A DNA stretch of 64,000 nucleotides from Methanomassiliicoccus luminyensis B10 (lineage in GTDB: Archaea; Thermoplasmatota; Thermoplasmata; Methanomassiliicoccales; Methanomassiliicoccaceae). Shown piece by piece: positions 17,113 to 24,845 of the stretch. The notes under the pieces are model-generated. The model saw nothing but the letters and a program-made list of their open reading frames with translations. It ran no database searches and was not told the DNA's origin. Each line of letters starts with the position of its first letter. Positions within the stretch are counted from its first letter, which is position 1. The DNA is taken from positions 1-64,000 of the forward strand of contig NZ_CAJE01000020.1 of assembly GCF_000308215.1 (NCBI RefSeq), read 5' to 3'. The position numbers and the translations under genes were made by a program.

Positions 17113-18210
17113 CTAATCAAGGTACTCTTGGTACTCATCACCGATGATCTGCGGGAGGTCCTCTTCGTACAGCTCGGGGTGCAGGATCATGGCCATAAGC
17201 GCCGCCCCCTCAACGATCCGGAGGGAAGCGTTCTCGGTCACCGCCCTGGCCGATCCCGTGAGGAAGTATACATCCCCGTTCTTGACCGCGTTTATCTGGC
17301 TCCATATGGGGTCTGCCTGCATGGACGCCCACATCGCACCATAGTCGGGGCTGGAACCAATTCCCATATCCATGTCGACGATGATTATGTCAGGGTTCAC
17401 GCTGAGCACTCCCTCCTTTGCGGTCTCTGCCCACCCGGACAGGGCCCCGAAAGCGTTCTGACCGCCTGCAAGCTCTATCTGGGAATGCATGAAGGTGCCG
17501 CTGGCGATCGCATAGTAGGGCTCCGCAGCCATGAACAGGAACGCCACCTTCGGCTCCGTGGTGGCGCTCTTGACCTTGTTGTTGATCGAGCTCATGACCT
17601 CTTTCATCTCATCGATCACCTTCTCGGCGGTCGCGCTCCTGCCGAGGGCCTGCCCAAGAAGCTTGACGTTATCCAAAATATCATCCAGGTCCATCTCTTC
17701 GCCCGTGACGATGTATTCAATGCCGAAGTCGCTCAGCCGGTCCTTTATCCCAGAATATGTGTAGGAGTTGTAGTCAAGTACGACAAGATCGGGACCCATG
17801 GATGCTAGTGTCTCCACGTTCTGGCCCCAAGTATCTCCTACGCTCTTGATCGTGCTGGACTTTCCCTCCTTCTCCTTCGCCAGCTCTTCCCTCACGACCT
17901 TAGGAAAGTCGCCGGTCGTAGTCAAACCTATGACCGTGTCGGGAACGTTGTAATTGCCGTCCCCGTTGACCCCTATGACCCTGCTCCCCAGGCCCAGCGC
18001 GAATATCATCGCTGTGGTCGTATCGCTCGTAGAGATTATCTTGGACGGCTGCTGGTCCAACTTGACGGTCCTCCCAATGCCATCCGTGATAGCTGCTGGC
18101 GTGTTGTTGTCCCCTTTCATGCTTTCATATAGAACGAATGCCGTCGCGCTTAGCACCAGCGCGGCGACCAGAACAATAGCTATCACGGCATTCCTAGTCT
18201 TCACGTTCAT
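17113..18210 (-). CDS. btuF: BtuF/FepB-type ABC importer substrate-binding protein
   Basis: About 365 residues from ATG 18210, chosen because GAGGTGAGGGG lies just upstream; the frame extends 12 codons further to 18246 without a ribosome-binding site. An N-terminal hydrophobic helix (AVIAIVLVAALVLSATAFVLY) works as signal or anchor; there is no lipobox cysteine. The periplasmic-binding type 2 fold is shown by VKLDQQPSKIISTSDTTTAM, the paired GPDLVVLDYNSY stretch and NPDIIIVDMD. It captures the ligand outside the membrane for BtuCD. First gene of the minus-strand operon that ends in the nitrogenase-like subunits. Confidence 0.93.
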   Translation of the reverse strand: MNVKTRNAVIAIVLVAALVLSATAFVLYESMKGDNNTPAAITDGIGRTVKLDQQPSKIISTSDTTTAMIFALGLGSRVIGVNGDGNYNVPDTVIGLTTTGDFPKVVREELAKEKEGKSSTIKSVGDTWGQNVETLASMGPDLVVLDYNSYTYSGIKDRLSDFGIEYIVTGEEMDLDDILDNVKLLGQALGRSATAEKVIDEMKEVMSSINNKVKSATTEPKVAFLFMAAEPYYAIASGTFMHSQIELAGGQNAFGALSGWAETAKEGVLSVNPDIIIVDMDMGIGSSPDYGAMWASMQADPIWSQINAVKNGDVYFLTGSARAVTENASLRIVEGAALMAMILHPELYEEDLPQIIGDEYQEYLD

Positions 18211-18261
18211 TGAACCCCTCACCTCGACACTGGATGAGATCGTCATCCAACCAAAGATTCA

Positions 18262-18280
18262 ATTGGATATTACATCCAAT
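18262..18280. promoter_or_regulatory. Perfect palindrome ATTGGAT-N5-ATCCAAT at the btuF promoter
   Basis: A 19-bp perfect inverted repeat. On the minus strand a TATA element (TAAATATATA, about 18306-18316) lies about 30 bp upstream, so the repeat would cover the first transcribed bases. An extra ATCCAA half-site is at 18245-18250. The same motif occurs upstream of cbiM (290-306) and twice at 18630-18674. This looks like the binding site of a second regulator beside Fur. Confidence 0.65.
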
Positions 18281-18326
18281 AGCAGTGAGCTAATGCTGCT
18301 ACGCGTATATATTTATGACTAGTAAT

Positions 18327-18341
18327 TGATAATGATTATTA
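18327..18341. promoter_or_regulatory. Fur-type box upstream of the btuF promoter
   Basis: TGATAATGATTATTA differs in one arm base from the perfect palindrome at 1401-1415, aside from the central base. It lies directly upstream of the minus-strand TATA element for the importer operon, where a repressor could block TFB/TBP. Together with the box at 1401 it places both outer promoters of the island under the same regulator. Confidence 0.65.
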
Positions 18342-18629
18342 TTAGATGTCAACATGGATATCGTCCGGTTTCAATCCCGGCGGACGTCGAGGGAACATCT
18401 CACATGCCAGCGCCTTGTCCGCTGACGGATTTTGGGCTTTCGTGGGGCCCCAGCCGATGGTAAATGCGGTAGAACGATGCCGTGGATCGATCCTTTAGCC
18501 GAGCCGTGCTCATCTACATGCCGCCCTTCCTCCAAGAACGGGCCACTACTGCCACGGATATTTTTGGACCGTCGGCGACAGCATCGTTGCAATTAAAAAC
18601 CATTAAATAATCGTAGAGCCGATACACTA
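18342..18629. other. Intergenic stretch without convincing genes
   Basis: About 290 bp between the importer promoter and a second cluster of palindromes. Short frames on both strands have no recognisable motif or ribosome-binding site. The last 40 bp are AT-rich (TTAAATAA near 18603-18610), which could be a plus-strand TATA element. I see no tRNA or known riboswitch here. Confidence 0.4.
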
Positions 18630-18680
18630 TTGGAGATATAATCCAACTTAGCTCATGGGTTGGATATATCATCCTTCCAA
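18630..18680. promoter_or_regulatory. Two further TTGGA/TCCAA operator-like sites, 30 bp apart
   Basis: TTGGAGATATAATCCAA at 18630-18646 and TTGGATATATCATCC at 18660-18674, the second with an imperfect right arm followed by TTCCAA. The 30-bp start-to-start spacing is about three helical turns. A plus-strand TATA candidate at 18603-18610 would put the transcription start on the first site, so the small ORF at 18709 is the likely target. Confidence 0.55.
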
Positions 18681-18708
18681 TAACTTGGTAATCGACTTGG
18701 TGAGCCAC

Positions 18709-18936
18709 ATGTGGAGAAAGAGGAACGGGGCCAGAAAGCCGTACGACGGCGAAGGTGCGGCAGAAGGCCCGTTCCGCATGTCGTCCCTCGAGCTGGGGGG
18801 ATTGGGGCCGCAAGGACCAGAAGGAGGGATGCCCACGGAGGCGGAGAGCGCTAGGCATATCGCCTATCACTACCGGCCATGGGGCTACGGCCAGGCCATC
18901 CCGTTGCCTTGCATGAGGTGGGATGAGATGCTGTGA
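18709..18936 (+). CDS. Small unknown ORF (75 residues) behind the double operator
   Basis: ATG 18709 follows TTGGTGAG at a sensible distance and lies 29 nt after the operator pair. The product has a basic N-terminus (MWRKRNGARK), a Gly/Pro/Glu-rich middle and an aromatic tail with HIAYHYRPWGYGQ. No membrane helix or known domain was recognised. Promoter position and operator overlap support transcription, but coding status is uncertain; it could also be an RNA leader or a decayed gene. Confidence 0.35.
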   Translation: MWRKRNGARKPYDGEGAAEGPFRMSSLELGGLGPQGPEGGMPTEAESARHIAYHYRPWGYGQAIPLPCMRWDEML

Positions 18937-19206
18937 TATTGCTCTCTGGCGGCCGATGGGGTCATCAGCAATCATCTGATATCAAGGTCTGACAACCGGG
19001 CGGAAGTTTGGCTTGTTTCTTCTGCCTGAATCCTCCTATGGTCCCATCGGCCGAAGCCACAGTTTCCCAAATTGGCCTGGCTTCTGGCTCATTGTTCTCT
19101 TGCGTCCGAACGCGTTTCCCGTCTTCCGTTCCTCGATGATGTCGTCCCTTTAGCCCGTCCAGATCATGTCGGCATCCTGAAATAATCCACCGCGATTGTA
19201 GCCGGC

Positions 19207-20406
19207 ATGCCCATCGGCCCCCGGCCGAACCGAGTGCCCCTGATAATTGCAGTGGTAGCTGTGGCCCTGTTCATGGAGGCGGTGACATATGGCCTCATTG
19301 TCCCCGTCGTGCCATCGTACGCCTACAGCCTGGGGGCGTCGGACCTGGAGGTCGGCATCATCTTCGCGACATACCCCGCGGCCCAGATGGTCTCGATGAT
19401 GCCCATCGGCATACTGTCCGACCGGTACGGCCGGAGCAGGTTCATCGTCCTCGGGCTGGTAGCAATGGCCGCCTCCACCCTGGCCTTCGCCATGTCCACG
19501 GAAAAATGGGAGCTTGTCCTCACCAGGGGGCTCCAGGGGCTGGCCTCCTCGTGCACCATGACCGCCGGCCTGGCGCTGGTCTCGGAGAAGGCCGCCTCCG
19601 GCAGCATGGGAGGGAGCCTGGGGATCGTCACCGCCACCCAGGGGGGCGGCTATGTCGCCGGTCCCGTGATGGGGGGCCTGCTGATGGAATGGGGCGGCTA
19701 TGCCCTGCCGTTCCTTGTCACTACGACAGTGGTCATCGCGGTCGCGGTGTTCGCCTACTTCGCCCTGCGCTCCGTCGACGAGGAGGGCCGAGGGAGGATC
19801 GCTCCCAGCAGGGGCCTTCCGTGGAGGAAGCTGTTCAGGGACCGCACCGTGCTGTCCGCCGTCCTGGTCATCGTGGCGTGGGCGGTGGGGTTCGGTTTCC
19901 TGGAACCTGCCTACGCCGTCTACCTCCCCGAGAGGTTCGCCGCCAACGCCGTGATGGTGGGGGTGTTCTTCGCCGCCGTTAGCATCCCCTACGCGTTCTC
20001 CCAGCCCCTGTTCGGGAGGCTGTCCGACCGCATCGGCAGAAAGTGGCCGATGATCGTCTCGAGCATCGTGTACGCCATGCTGTTCTCCCTGCTGGTGGTC
20101 CCGGACGATTTCGTAGCTACTACCGGGGTGGGCGCGCTCATGGGCCTTTCCCAAGGCATACTCTTTGCCACCAGCCTTCCGCTGCTGATCAGCGCCCTGG
20201 GCCGCATCGAGCAGGGCACCGAGGGTATGGCCACGGGGCTGTACAACACCTGCTTCGCCGTCGGCATAGTGGCCGGCCTGATGGCCTTCGGGCTCTTCAT
20301 CGGCACCCTGGGGCTGGCGAACCTCTCCCTGATCTACTCGGCCCTGGTGGCGGTCAGCGCCATCGCCGCGGCGTTCCTGGCCGTGGAGCATAAAAGGTCC
20401 AATTGA
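19207..20406 (+). CDS. Major facilitator superfamily transporter
   Basis: 399 residues with twelve hydrophobic segments. The MFS loop 2-3 signature is present as GILSDRYGRSRF (about residues 73-84) and repeated in the second half as GRLSDRIGRKWP. The fold and length match drug:H+ antiporter-type exporters; substrate unknown. No ribosome-binding site is visible before ATG 19207, so the transcript may be leaderless. It is a single gene separated by 72 nt from the DUF1015 gene downstream. Confidence 0.9.
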   Translation: MPIGPRPNRVPLIIAVVAVALFMEAVTYGLIVPVVPSYAYSLGASDLEVGIIFATYPAAQMVSMMPIGILSDRYGRSRFIVLGLVAMAASTLAFAMSTEKWELVLTRGLQGLASSCTMTAGLALVSEKAASGSMGGSLGIVTATQGGGYVAGPVMGGLLMEWGGYALPFLVTTTVVIAVAVFAYFALRSVDEEGRGRIAPSRGLPWRKLFRDRTVLSAVLVIVAWAVGFGFLEPAYAVYLPERFAANAVMVGVFFAAVSIPYAFSQPLFGRLSDRIGRKWPMIVSSIVYAMLFSLLVVPDDFVATTGVGALMGLSQGILFATSLPLLISALGRIEQGTEGMATGLYNTCFAVGIVAGLMAFGLFIGTLGLANLSLIYSALVAVSAIAAAFLAVEHKRSN

Positions 20407-20478
20407 GGCGCTCCGGGACCGCGCCTGATGGCGCAACCATATTGAGGGGATGAACGTTATCCCCCAGGCGATACGCAC

Positions 20479-21684
20479 ATGGTCGACTTCCAGCCGTTCC
20501 GCGGGTTCGTGCCCGCTCTTGACAAGGACGAGGGCATCGGGGAGCGGGTATCCCCGCCGTACGATATCATCTCCCCTGCGGAGCTGAAACGCTACCAGTC
20601 GCACCGGTACAACATCACCAGGATCACCCTGGGAGGGGTGGACGGGAAGTACGTCCAGGCGGCCGAGGAACTGGACTCCTGGATCTCCTCCGGGAAGCTG
20701 GTGCAGGACGAGGCGCCCTGCTACTACATTTATCGGCAGAGCTTTCAGGACCGCGGGAAGTGGCTGGTGCGGAACGGCATCATCGGGGCGCTGAGAGCGG
20801 AAGGCTACGAGGCCGGGAACATCATACCTCACGAGGAAACGTTCCCCAAGGTCAAGGAGGACCGCCTGAACCTGCTGAGGGCGACGGCCACGCATTGCGA
20901 GTCCATCTTCGGGCTGTTCGACCGGTCGGAGATCGACCTCAACGATGTTGCCAAGACCGCCGGGAAGCTGTTCGAGCACACCGACGCGTCGGGCACCGTC
21001 CATGAGCTGTACCGCATCTCCGACCGGGAAACGGTGGACGCCATCAGGAAGATGCTGCGCGGCAAGAGGATCCTCATCGCCGACGGACACCACCGCTATG
21101 AGACCTCGTACCGGTACTCCCAGGAGAACCCCGGGGACGAGAGGAAAGCGTACGTACTGTGCACCATGGTGTCTTCTCAGGATACGGGCATGTTCGTGCG
21201 TCCGACCCATCGCATGGTCAGGAACCTCAAGGTGAACGAGGGGGAGCTGCTGGACTCCCTGGCCGCGCAGTTCTCCGTGCGCGAACTGAAGGACGTGGAG
21301 GAGATGAACGCGGCGATGGCCGCGGCCAAGGAGCCTACCTTCGGCATTATATTGCCATCCGGAGAGGTCGTCGTCGCCAGGTTCACCGCCCCGCCGGAGG
21401 ATATCCTGTGGACCGTGGACACCTATGTGGGTCAGGAGGTCCTGCTCAAGTGCGTGCAGCGGGCCCTGCCCCCGGACGAGGAGCTGGACCTCGTGTACGA
21501 CCACGACCTGGGGTCGGTGGAGAAGCAGGTGAGGGCAGGGGAGGCGGGCCTCGGCATCGCGGTGCGCGCGCCGTCGCTGGACCAGACCTGGGAAGTGGCC
21601 ATGGCCGGGCGCAAGATGCCCAAGAAGACCACCTACTTCTGGCCGAAGATATGGTCAGGGTTCGTGCTGTACAGGATGAAGTGA
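20479..21684 (+). CDS. DUF1015 family protein
   Basis: 401 residues, full family length. The N-terminus VDFQPFRGF with SPPYDIISPAE and the central IADGHHRYETSYRY are the recurring motifs of DUF1015. The family is widespread in bacteria and archaea and its biochemical role is not settled to my knowledge. No signal peptide or membrane segment is present, so it is cytoplasmic. Nothing in its neighbours (MFS transporter, small membrane peptide) explains its role. Confidence 0.85.
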   Translation: MVDFQPFRGFVPALDKDEGIGERVSPPYDIISPAELKRYQSHRYNITRITLGGVDGKYVQAAEELDSWISSGKLVQDEAPCYYIYRQSFQDRGKWLVRNGIIGALRAEGYEAGNIIPHEETFPKVKEDRLNLLRATATHCESIFGLFDRSEIDLNDVAKTAGKLFEHTDASGTVHELYRISDRETVDAIRKMLRGKRILIADGHHRYETSYRYSQENPGDERKAYVLCTMVSSQDTGMFVRPTHRMVRNLKVNEGELLDSLAAQFSVRELKDVEEMNAAMAAAKEPTFGIILPSGEVVVARFTAPPEDILWTVDTYVGQEVLLKCVQRALPPDEELDLVYDHDLGSVEKQVRAGEAGLGIAVRAPSLDQTWEVAMAGRKMPKKTTYFWPKIWSGFVLYRMK

Positions 21685-21701
21685 GGCAGCTGTTCAAAAG
21701 A

Positions 21702-21731
21702 TGATTATCATAGAAGATAATTATTTTATCA
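21702..21731. promoter_or_regulatory. Fur-like double site upstream of a small membrane peptide gene
   Basis: TGATTATCA at 21702-21710 is followed by GATAATTATTTTATC at 21716-21730, whose outer five bases form an inverted repeat. The second element overlaps a plausible TATA region for the ORF at 21810. The similarity to the boxes at 1401 and 18327 suggests the same regulator, although neither arm is perfect. Confidence 0.5.
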
Positions 21732-21809
21732 TGACAATCTATTTGTATCGGTCTTTACAAAAGCGTTAGCGCAGGGGGTTCTCGGGCACAGCGAAAGGTG
21801 GGGAAGAGC

Positions 21810-21923
21810 ATGTACGGCGGTATGGTGGGGAACATGGTGCAGAAAGGGAGGGACATCCTCCTTCTGCTGTTGTACGTCTGCCTGCTCGTGGTGATGCTCG
21901 TCGTTGTGCCCGGGTCCGCCTGA
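21810..21923 (+). CDS. Putative single-pass membrane peptide, 37 residues
   Basis: An ATG preceded by GGTGGGGAAGA opens a 37-codon frame. Residues 1-15 are polar and end in QKGRD; residues 16-33 are one unbroken hydrophobic helix (ILLLLLYVCLLVVMLVVV) closed by PGSA. A Fur-like double site lies about 80-110 bp upstream, so the peptide may be made under metal limitation. Small one-helix proteins of this kind often bind transporters. No homologue is recognised. Coding status rests on start context, composition and promoter. Confidence 0.5.
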   Translation: MYGGMVGNMVQKGRDILLLLLYVCLLVVMLVVVPGSA

Positions 21924-22023
21924 ACCAGCTCAACTCGTCCTCTTTTCGTGCTGTTAGCGTTAGGCCGAGCCCCGGTGGTCCGGTCGGGCCACCGGCGGAA
22001 GAGAATATGCGGAAAAGGTTGGG

Positions 22024-23652
22024 TCACAGCCGGTCCAGGCCGTCGAGGCCGTCGTCATCGTCGTCGATGCGCCGGCTGTTCTGCATGGCCCTCCTCTGCA
22101 GGTCGGACATTCCCCTCCGGGAACGGACGGGGGCGCGGGCCGGGGGGCGCCGTCTGCCGCCCTTGCGGTGCCGGCCGAGGTAGACCATGATGCCCACGAT
22201 GACCACCGCGATCACGGCCGCCACTATGCCTAGCATGGTGAGGATATCGTTGGGGGCCATGGTCAGGTCGCCCATCTCGCAGAACTGCCCTGCCGCCAGG
22301 TCGACCTGCAGGGTCTGGGAGGCCCAGCCGGACTTGGCGATGGTCAGCTCGTGGGTTCCGGCGGAGGCCTGGAAGTAGTACCTGCCAGTGGCGTTGGTGA
22401 CGAACGACTGGCCGTCGTCCAGGGTCACGGTCGCCCCCTCCAGGGGGTTCCCGTTGCTGTTCCTGACGATGCCGGTGATGGTGCCCAGGTCAGTGGTAGT
22501 GAACGACCACGAGAACGTTATGGGGTTGCCCACCAGGTCCTCTCCCGTGACAGTGGCGGTGTATCCAGTCCCGTAAGACAGCGCAGAGGACGGGACGAAT
22601 GTAGCGATGAGGCCGTCCCACTGCATCGTGCCGGCGACCCCGCTGACCGTAATGGCAGTGGCGCTGTGGTCCATCTCCTTAGAGAACTGCACGGCTATGA
22701 GGACGTCGATTGCCTCGCTGCCGCCGGTGGGAGTGTGGGCCATGAGGCTGAGCTCGGTGGTGTCCACAAAGAAGGTGACGGAGTCGGAGACGGTATTGCC
22801 GGCCTTGTCCACCGCCACGATAGTGACGGTATGGTGCCCATCAGAGTAGCCATGGGTGAATTGACGCGCGGTCGTGGCGGCGTCGATGTTCTTCACCCCA
22901 TCGACCCATATCTGATACCCGACCAGTGTCGTATCGGTACTGGAGCCTGACCAGGACACGGTGACGTCATCGTGGTTGAACCCCGTCCCATTGTCAGGAC
23001 TCGTTATCTCCACGGCCGGAGCGATCGTATCGACGGTGAAGGAGACCGTTCGGACGGCGGTGTTGCCAATCCTGTCATGAGCTTCTATGACGAAAGTGTG
23101 GGGACCGTCTTCGAGATCAATCGCCATGTATGTTTTGGAAGGTGGGAGCAACTGGCCGTCCCCGCCGTCCAGGCTGACATTGAAGAAGGCGATCAGCGAC
23201 GGATCGGTGGCGCTCCAGGTCACGTTCGTCGTGGAGCTGCTCAGCCACGCACCGTTGGCCGGCGAGGTTATGCTAAGCGAGGGATCGGACGTATCTACGA
23301 TGAAGTTTACCGAGTCGAACGCCCTCTCCCCGGTCTGGTTGTAGATCCACACCTTGACCGTATGGTACCCTTCGGGGACACCCTGGAACAGGTGGCCTTC
23401 GGTGGTCTGGGCCACCAGTATGGGGTTTTGATCCAATTGTACCTCGCAGAACCACACGTCCCCATCAGGAACGCTACTCGTCCAGGTCACCGGCACCAGC
23501 GGGGAAGCGAGGACCGCGTTGTGCGCCGGGCTGGCGATGGTGACCGTCAGGTCACCTGATGCGGCCGCCGCTTGCGTGGAGAGGCCTGGGGCAGCCACCC
23601 ACGCACCGCTGAACATCAATACAGCTAAGACTAGAGCTAAAGAACGTCTCAT
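22024..23652 (-). CDS. Secreted, membrane-anchored Ig-like repeat protein
   Basis: 542 residues. A signal peptide (MRRSLALVLAVLMFSGAWVAAPG) is followed by three Ig/cadherin-like repeats, each with a TVTIASPAHN / SITSPANGAWL / EITSPDNGTGF type strand and a closing V(S/N)F.VDT strand. A Big_5-like domain follows (about residues 295-390), then a carboxypeptidase-regulatory-like domain (GTITGIVRNSNGNPLEGATV). A transmembrane helix near residue 475-495 and a basic C-terminal tail hold it in the membrane. A surface or cell-envelope protein. Monocistronic. Confidence 0.85.
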   Translation of the reverse strand: MRRSLALVLAVLMFSGAWVAAPGLSTQAAAASGDLTVTIASPAHNAVLASPLVPVTWTSSVPDGDVWFCEVQLDQNPILVAQTTEGHLFQGVPEGYHTVKVWIYNQTGERAFDSVNFIVDTSDPSLSITSPANGAWLSSSTTNVTWSATDPSLIAFFNVSLDGGDGQLLPPSKTYMAIDLEDGPHTFVIEAHDRIGNTAVRTVSFTVDTIAPAVEITSPDNGTGFNHDDVTVSWSGSSTDTTLVGYQIWVDGVKNIDAATTARQFTHGYSDGHHTVTIVAVDKAGNTVSDSVTFFVDTTELSLMAHTPTGGSEAIDVLIAVQFSKEMDHSATAITVSGVAGTMQWDGLIATFVPSSALSYGTGYTATVTGEDLVGNPITFSWSFTTTDLGTITGIVRNSNGNPLEGATVTLDDGQSFVTNATGRYYFQASAGTHELTIAKSGWASQTLQVDLAAGQFCEMGDLTMAPNDILTMLGIVAAVIAVVIVGIMVYLGRHRKGGRRRPPARAPVRSRRGMSDLQRRAMQNSRRIDDDDDGLDGLDRL

Positions 23653-23748
23653 CCCGATCCCATCCCTTGACTGGGAACGGAATCGGAATCATTGATATAA
23701 AAACCGAGCCGGTTGAGAAACAAAACCCACAATGATAATGAGTTGTGG

Positions 23749-23820
23749 AGCCACTGGAGGGAATTGAACCCTCGACCTACGCCTTACCAAGGCGTCGCTA
23801 TACCACTAAGCCACAGTGGC
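23749..23820 (-). tRNA. tRNA-Thr (anticodon GGU)
   Basis: The minus strand folds into a full cloverleaf: acceptor GCCACTG/CAGTGGC, D-arm GCTTAGTGGTATAGC, anticodon stem ACGCC/GGCGT around loop TTGGTAA with anticodon GGT, and T-arm GAGGG-TTCAATT-CCCTC. The discriminator is U, as in archaeal tRNA-Thr. CCA is not encoded. Confidence 0.97.
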
Positions 23821-23890
23821 GGATGGAGACCATCAATAGGGTTGACCTACATAATGTTTTCGACAGCCCTGGCACGGGAAATATTGACAG

Positions 23891-24280
23891 TCACCCCGCC
23901 ATGGGCGTGGACAGTATCCCCAGGGATTCGTAGCTGTACACCACGATGTTCTCCCGGCCCTGCTTGTTCACCCGGTCCATTATGGCGAAGAACGCTTCGT
24001 TGGGGACGATGACCGCCACGTAGAGGCCCTCGTCGGCGGCATCATTATATTCCTCCACCGCATCGCCGCGCTCCCAGCTGAGGTCCGATTCCACGAACTC
24101 GGCGCCGATGGTGACATCGTCGCTGCTTATCGTGATCACCCCCCGATTGCCCTCCACGACCAGATCATAGTCGGTCTCCAGATCGGGGTCGTCCTCTTCC
24201 AGCTGTTCTATCCGTTGCAGCATCACGTCCTCGATGTCGATCAACGTTCCACCTAACCGACCTGATACTAAATTAATCAT
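23891..24280 (-). CDS. Uncharacterised acidic cytoplasmic protein, 129 residues
   Basis: No family recognised. The protein is strongly acidic with an alpha start (LIDIEDVMLQRIEQLEEDDPDLE), a central beta-rich part (YDLVVEGNRGVITISSDDVTIGAEFVE) and a C-terminal segment beginning VAVIVPNEAFFAI. No signal peptide, cysteine or metal motif. The ATG 24280 lies 21 nt from the end of the GNAT gene upstream in the same orientation, so the two may be cotranscribed. Codon use is like its neighbours, which supports a real gene. Confidence 0.65.
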   Translation of the reverse strand: MINLVSGRLGGTLIDIEDVMLQRIEQLEEDDPDLETDYDLVVEGNRGVITISSDDVTIGAEFVESDLSWERGDAVEEYNDAADEGLYVAVIVPNEAFFAIMDRVNKQGRENIVVYSYESLGILSTPMAG

Positions 24281-24300
24281 GTTGGTGAACGCATCGGGCC

Positions 24301-24753
24301 CTATGCCCTCTCCTTCCTCAGATGCACGAAGCTCAGGGCGTCGGTCACCTTCTCCGTCTTGAACGGAAGGTACCCGAGCTTGGCGTAGAACGGCCTGGTC
24401 CTGGGATGGTCAGCCCGGGTGAACAGCTCGAACGCTTGGGCCTCCGGAAAGCGGGACTCGACCTCTATCATCAGGGCCTTCCCGATCCCCTTGCTCCAGC
24501 GGTCCGGGAGCACCACCAAGCGGCCGATATGGCAGGTATCGCCCTCCATCCTGGCCCTGACGGAGCCGATGATCTTCCCGTCCTCGACGTAGTTGAGGAC
24601 GATGGATGTCCTCAACTCCTCCCCTATCCCCTCGACGGTCTGGGTCATCGGCTTGATCTCGGTATCGTTGACATGCTCGGCCTCCTCCTTGAATGCCGCC
24701 CTTTGAAGCCGTTGTATCTCTGGCAGGTCCTCTTCGGTCGCTCGCCGGATCAT
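24301..24753 (-). CDS. GNAT-family N-acetyltransferase
   Basis: 150 residues with the GNAT core: beta strands ending in IGRLVVLPDRWSKGIGKALM, where the R/Q-x-x-G-x-G/A acetyl-CoA loop is WSKGIGKA, and a late FYAKLGYLP motif. The protein transfers acetyl from acetyl-CoA to an unknown amine; the substrate cannot be read from sequence. It is divergent from rqcH with a 92-nt gap. Confidence 0.88.
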   Translation of the reverse strand: MIRRATEEDLPEIQRLQRAAFKEEAEHVNDTEIKPMTQTVEGIGEELRTSIVLNYVEDGKIIGSVRARMEGDTCHIGRLVVLPDRWSKGIGKALMIEVESRFPEAQAFELFTRADHPRTRPFYAKLGYLPFKTEKVTDALSFVHLRKERA

Positions 24754-24845
24754 CGGGACGGAAAAGCCGTAGCGCAGGGATAAGCGTTTTCTCGCCGTCC
24801 GCGGACCAGCAAAGCTTATCTTCGCAAAATCGTAGTGGGTAGGAC

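Noticed and set aside
18342-18629. Possible cobalamin riboswitch upstream of the importer
   Set aside because: I could not find a B12-box or a consistent fold, such switches are rare in archaea, and protein-type palindromes explain the promoter better.
18514-18975. 153-codon minus-strand frame in the 18.2-19.2 kb gap
   Set aside because: No ribosome-binding site, no domain, and the frame crosses both operator sites.
19150-21504. 784-codon minus-strand frame across the MFS and DUF1015 genes
   Set aside because: Low-complexity His/Gly/Asp-rich product and complete overlap with two well-supported genes.
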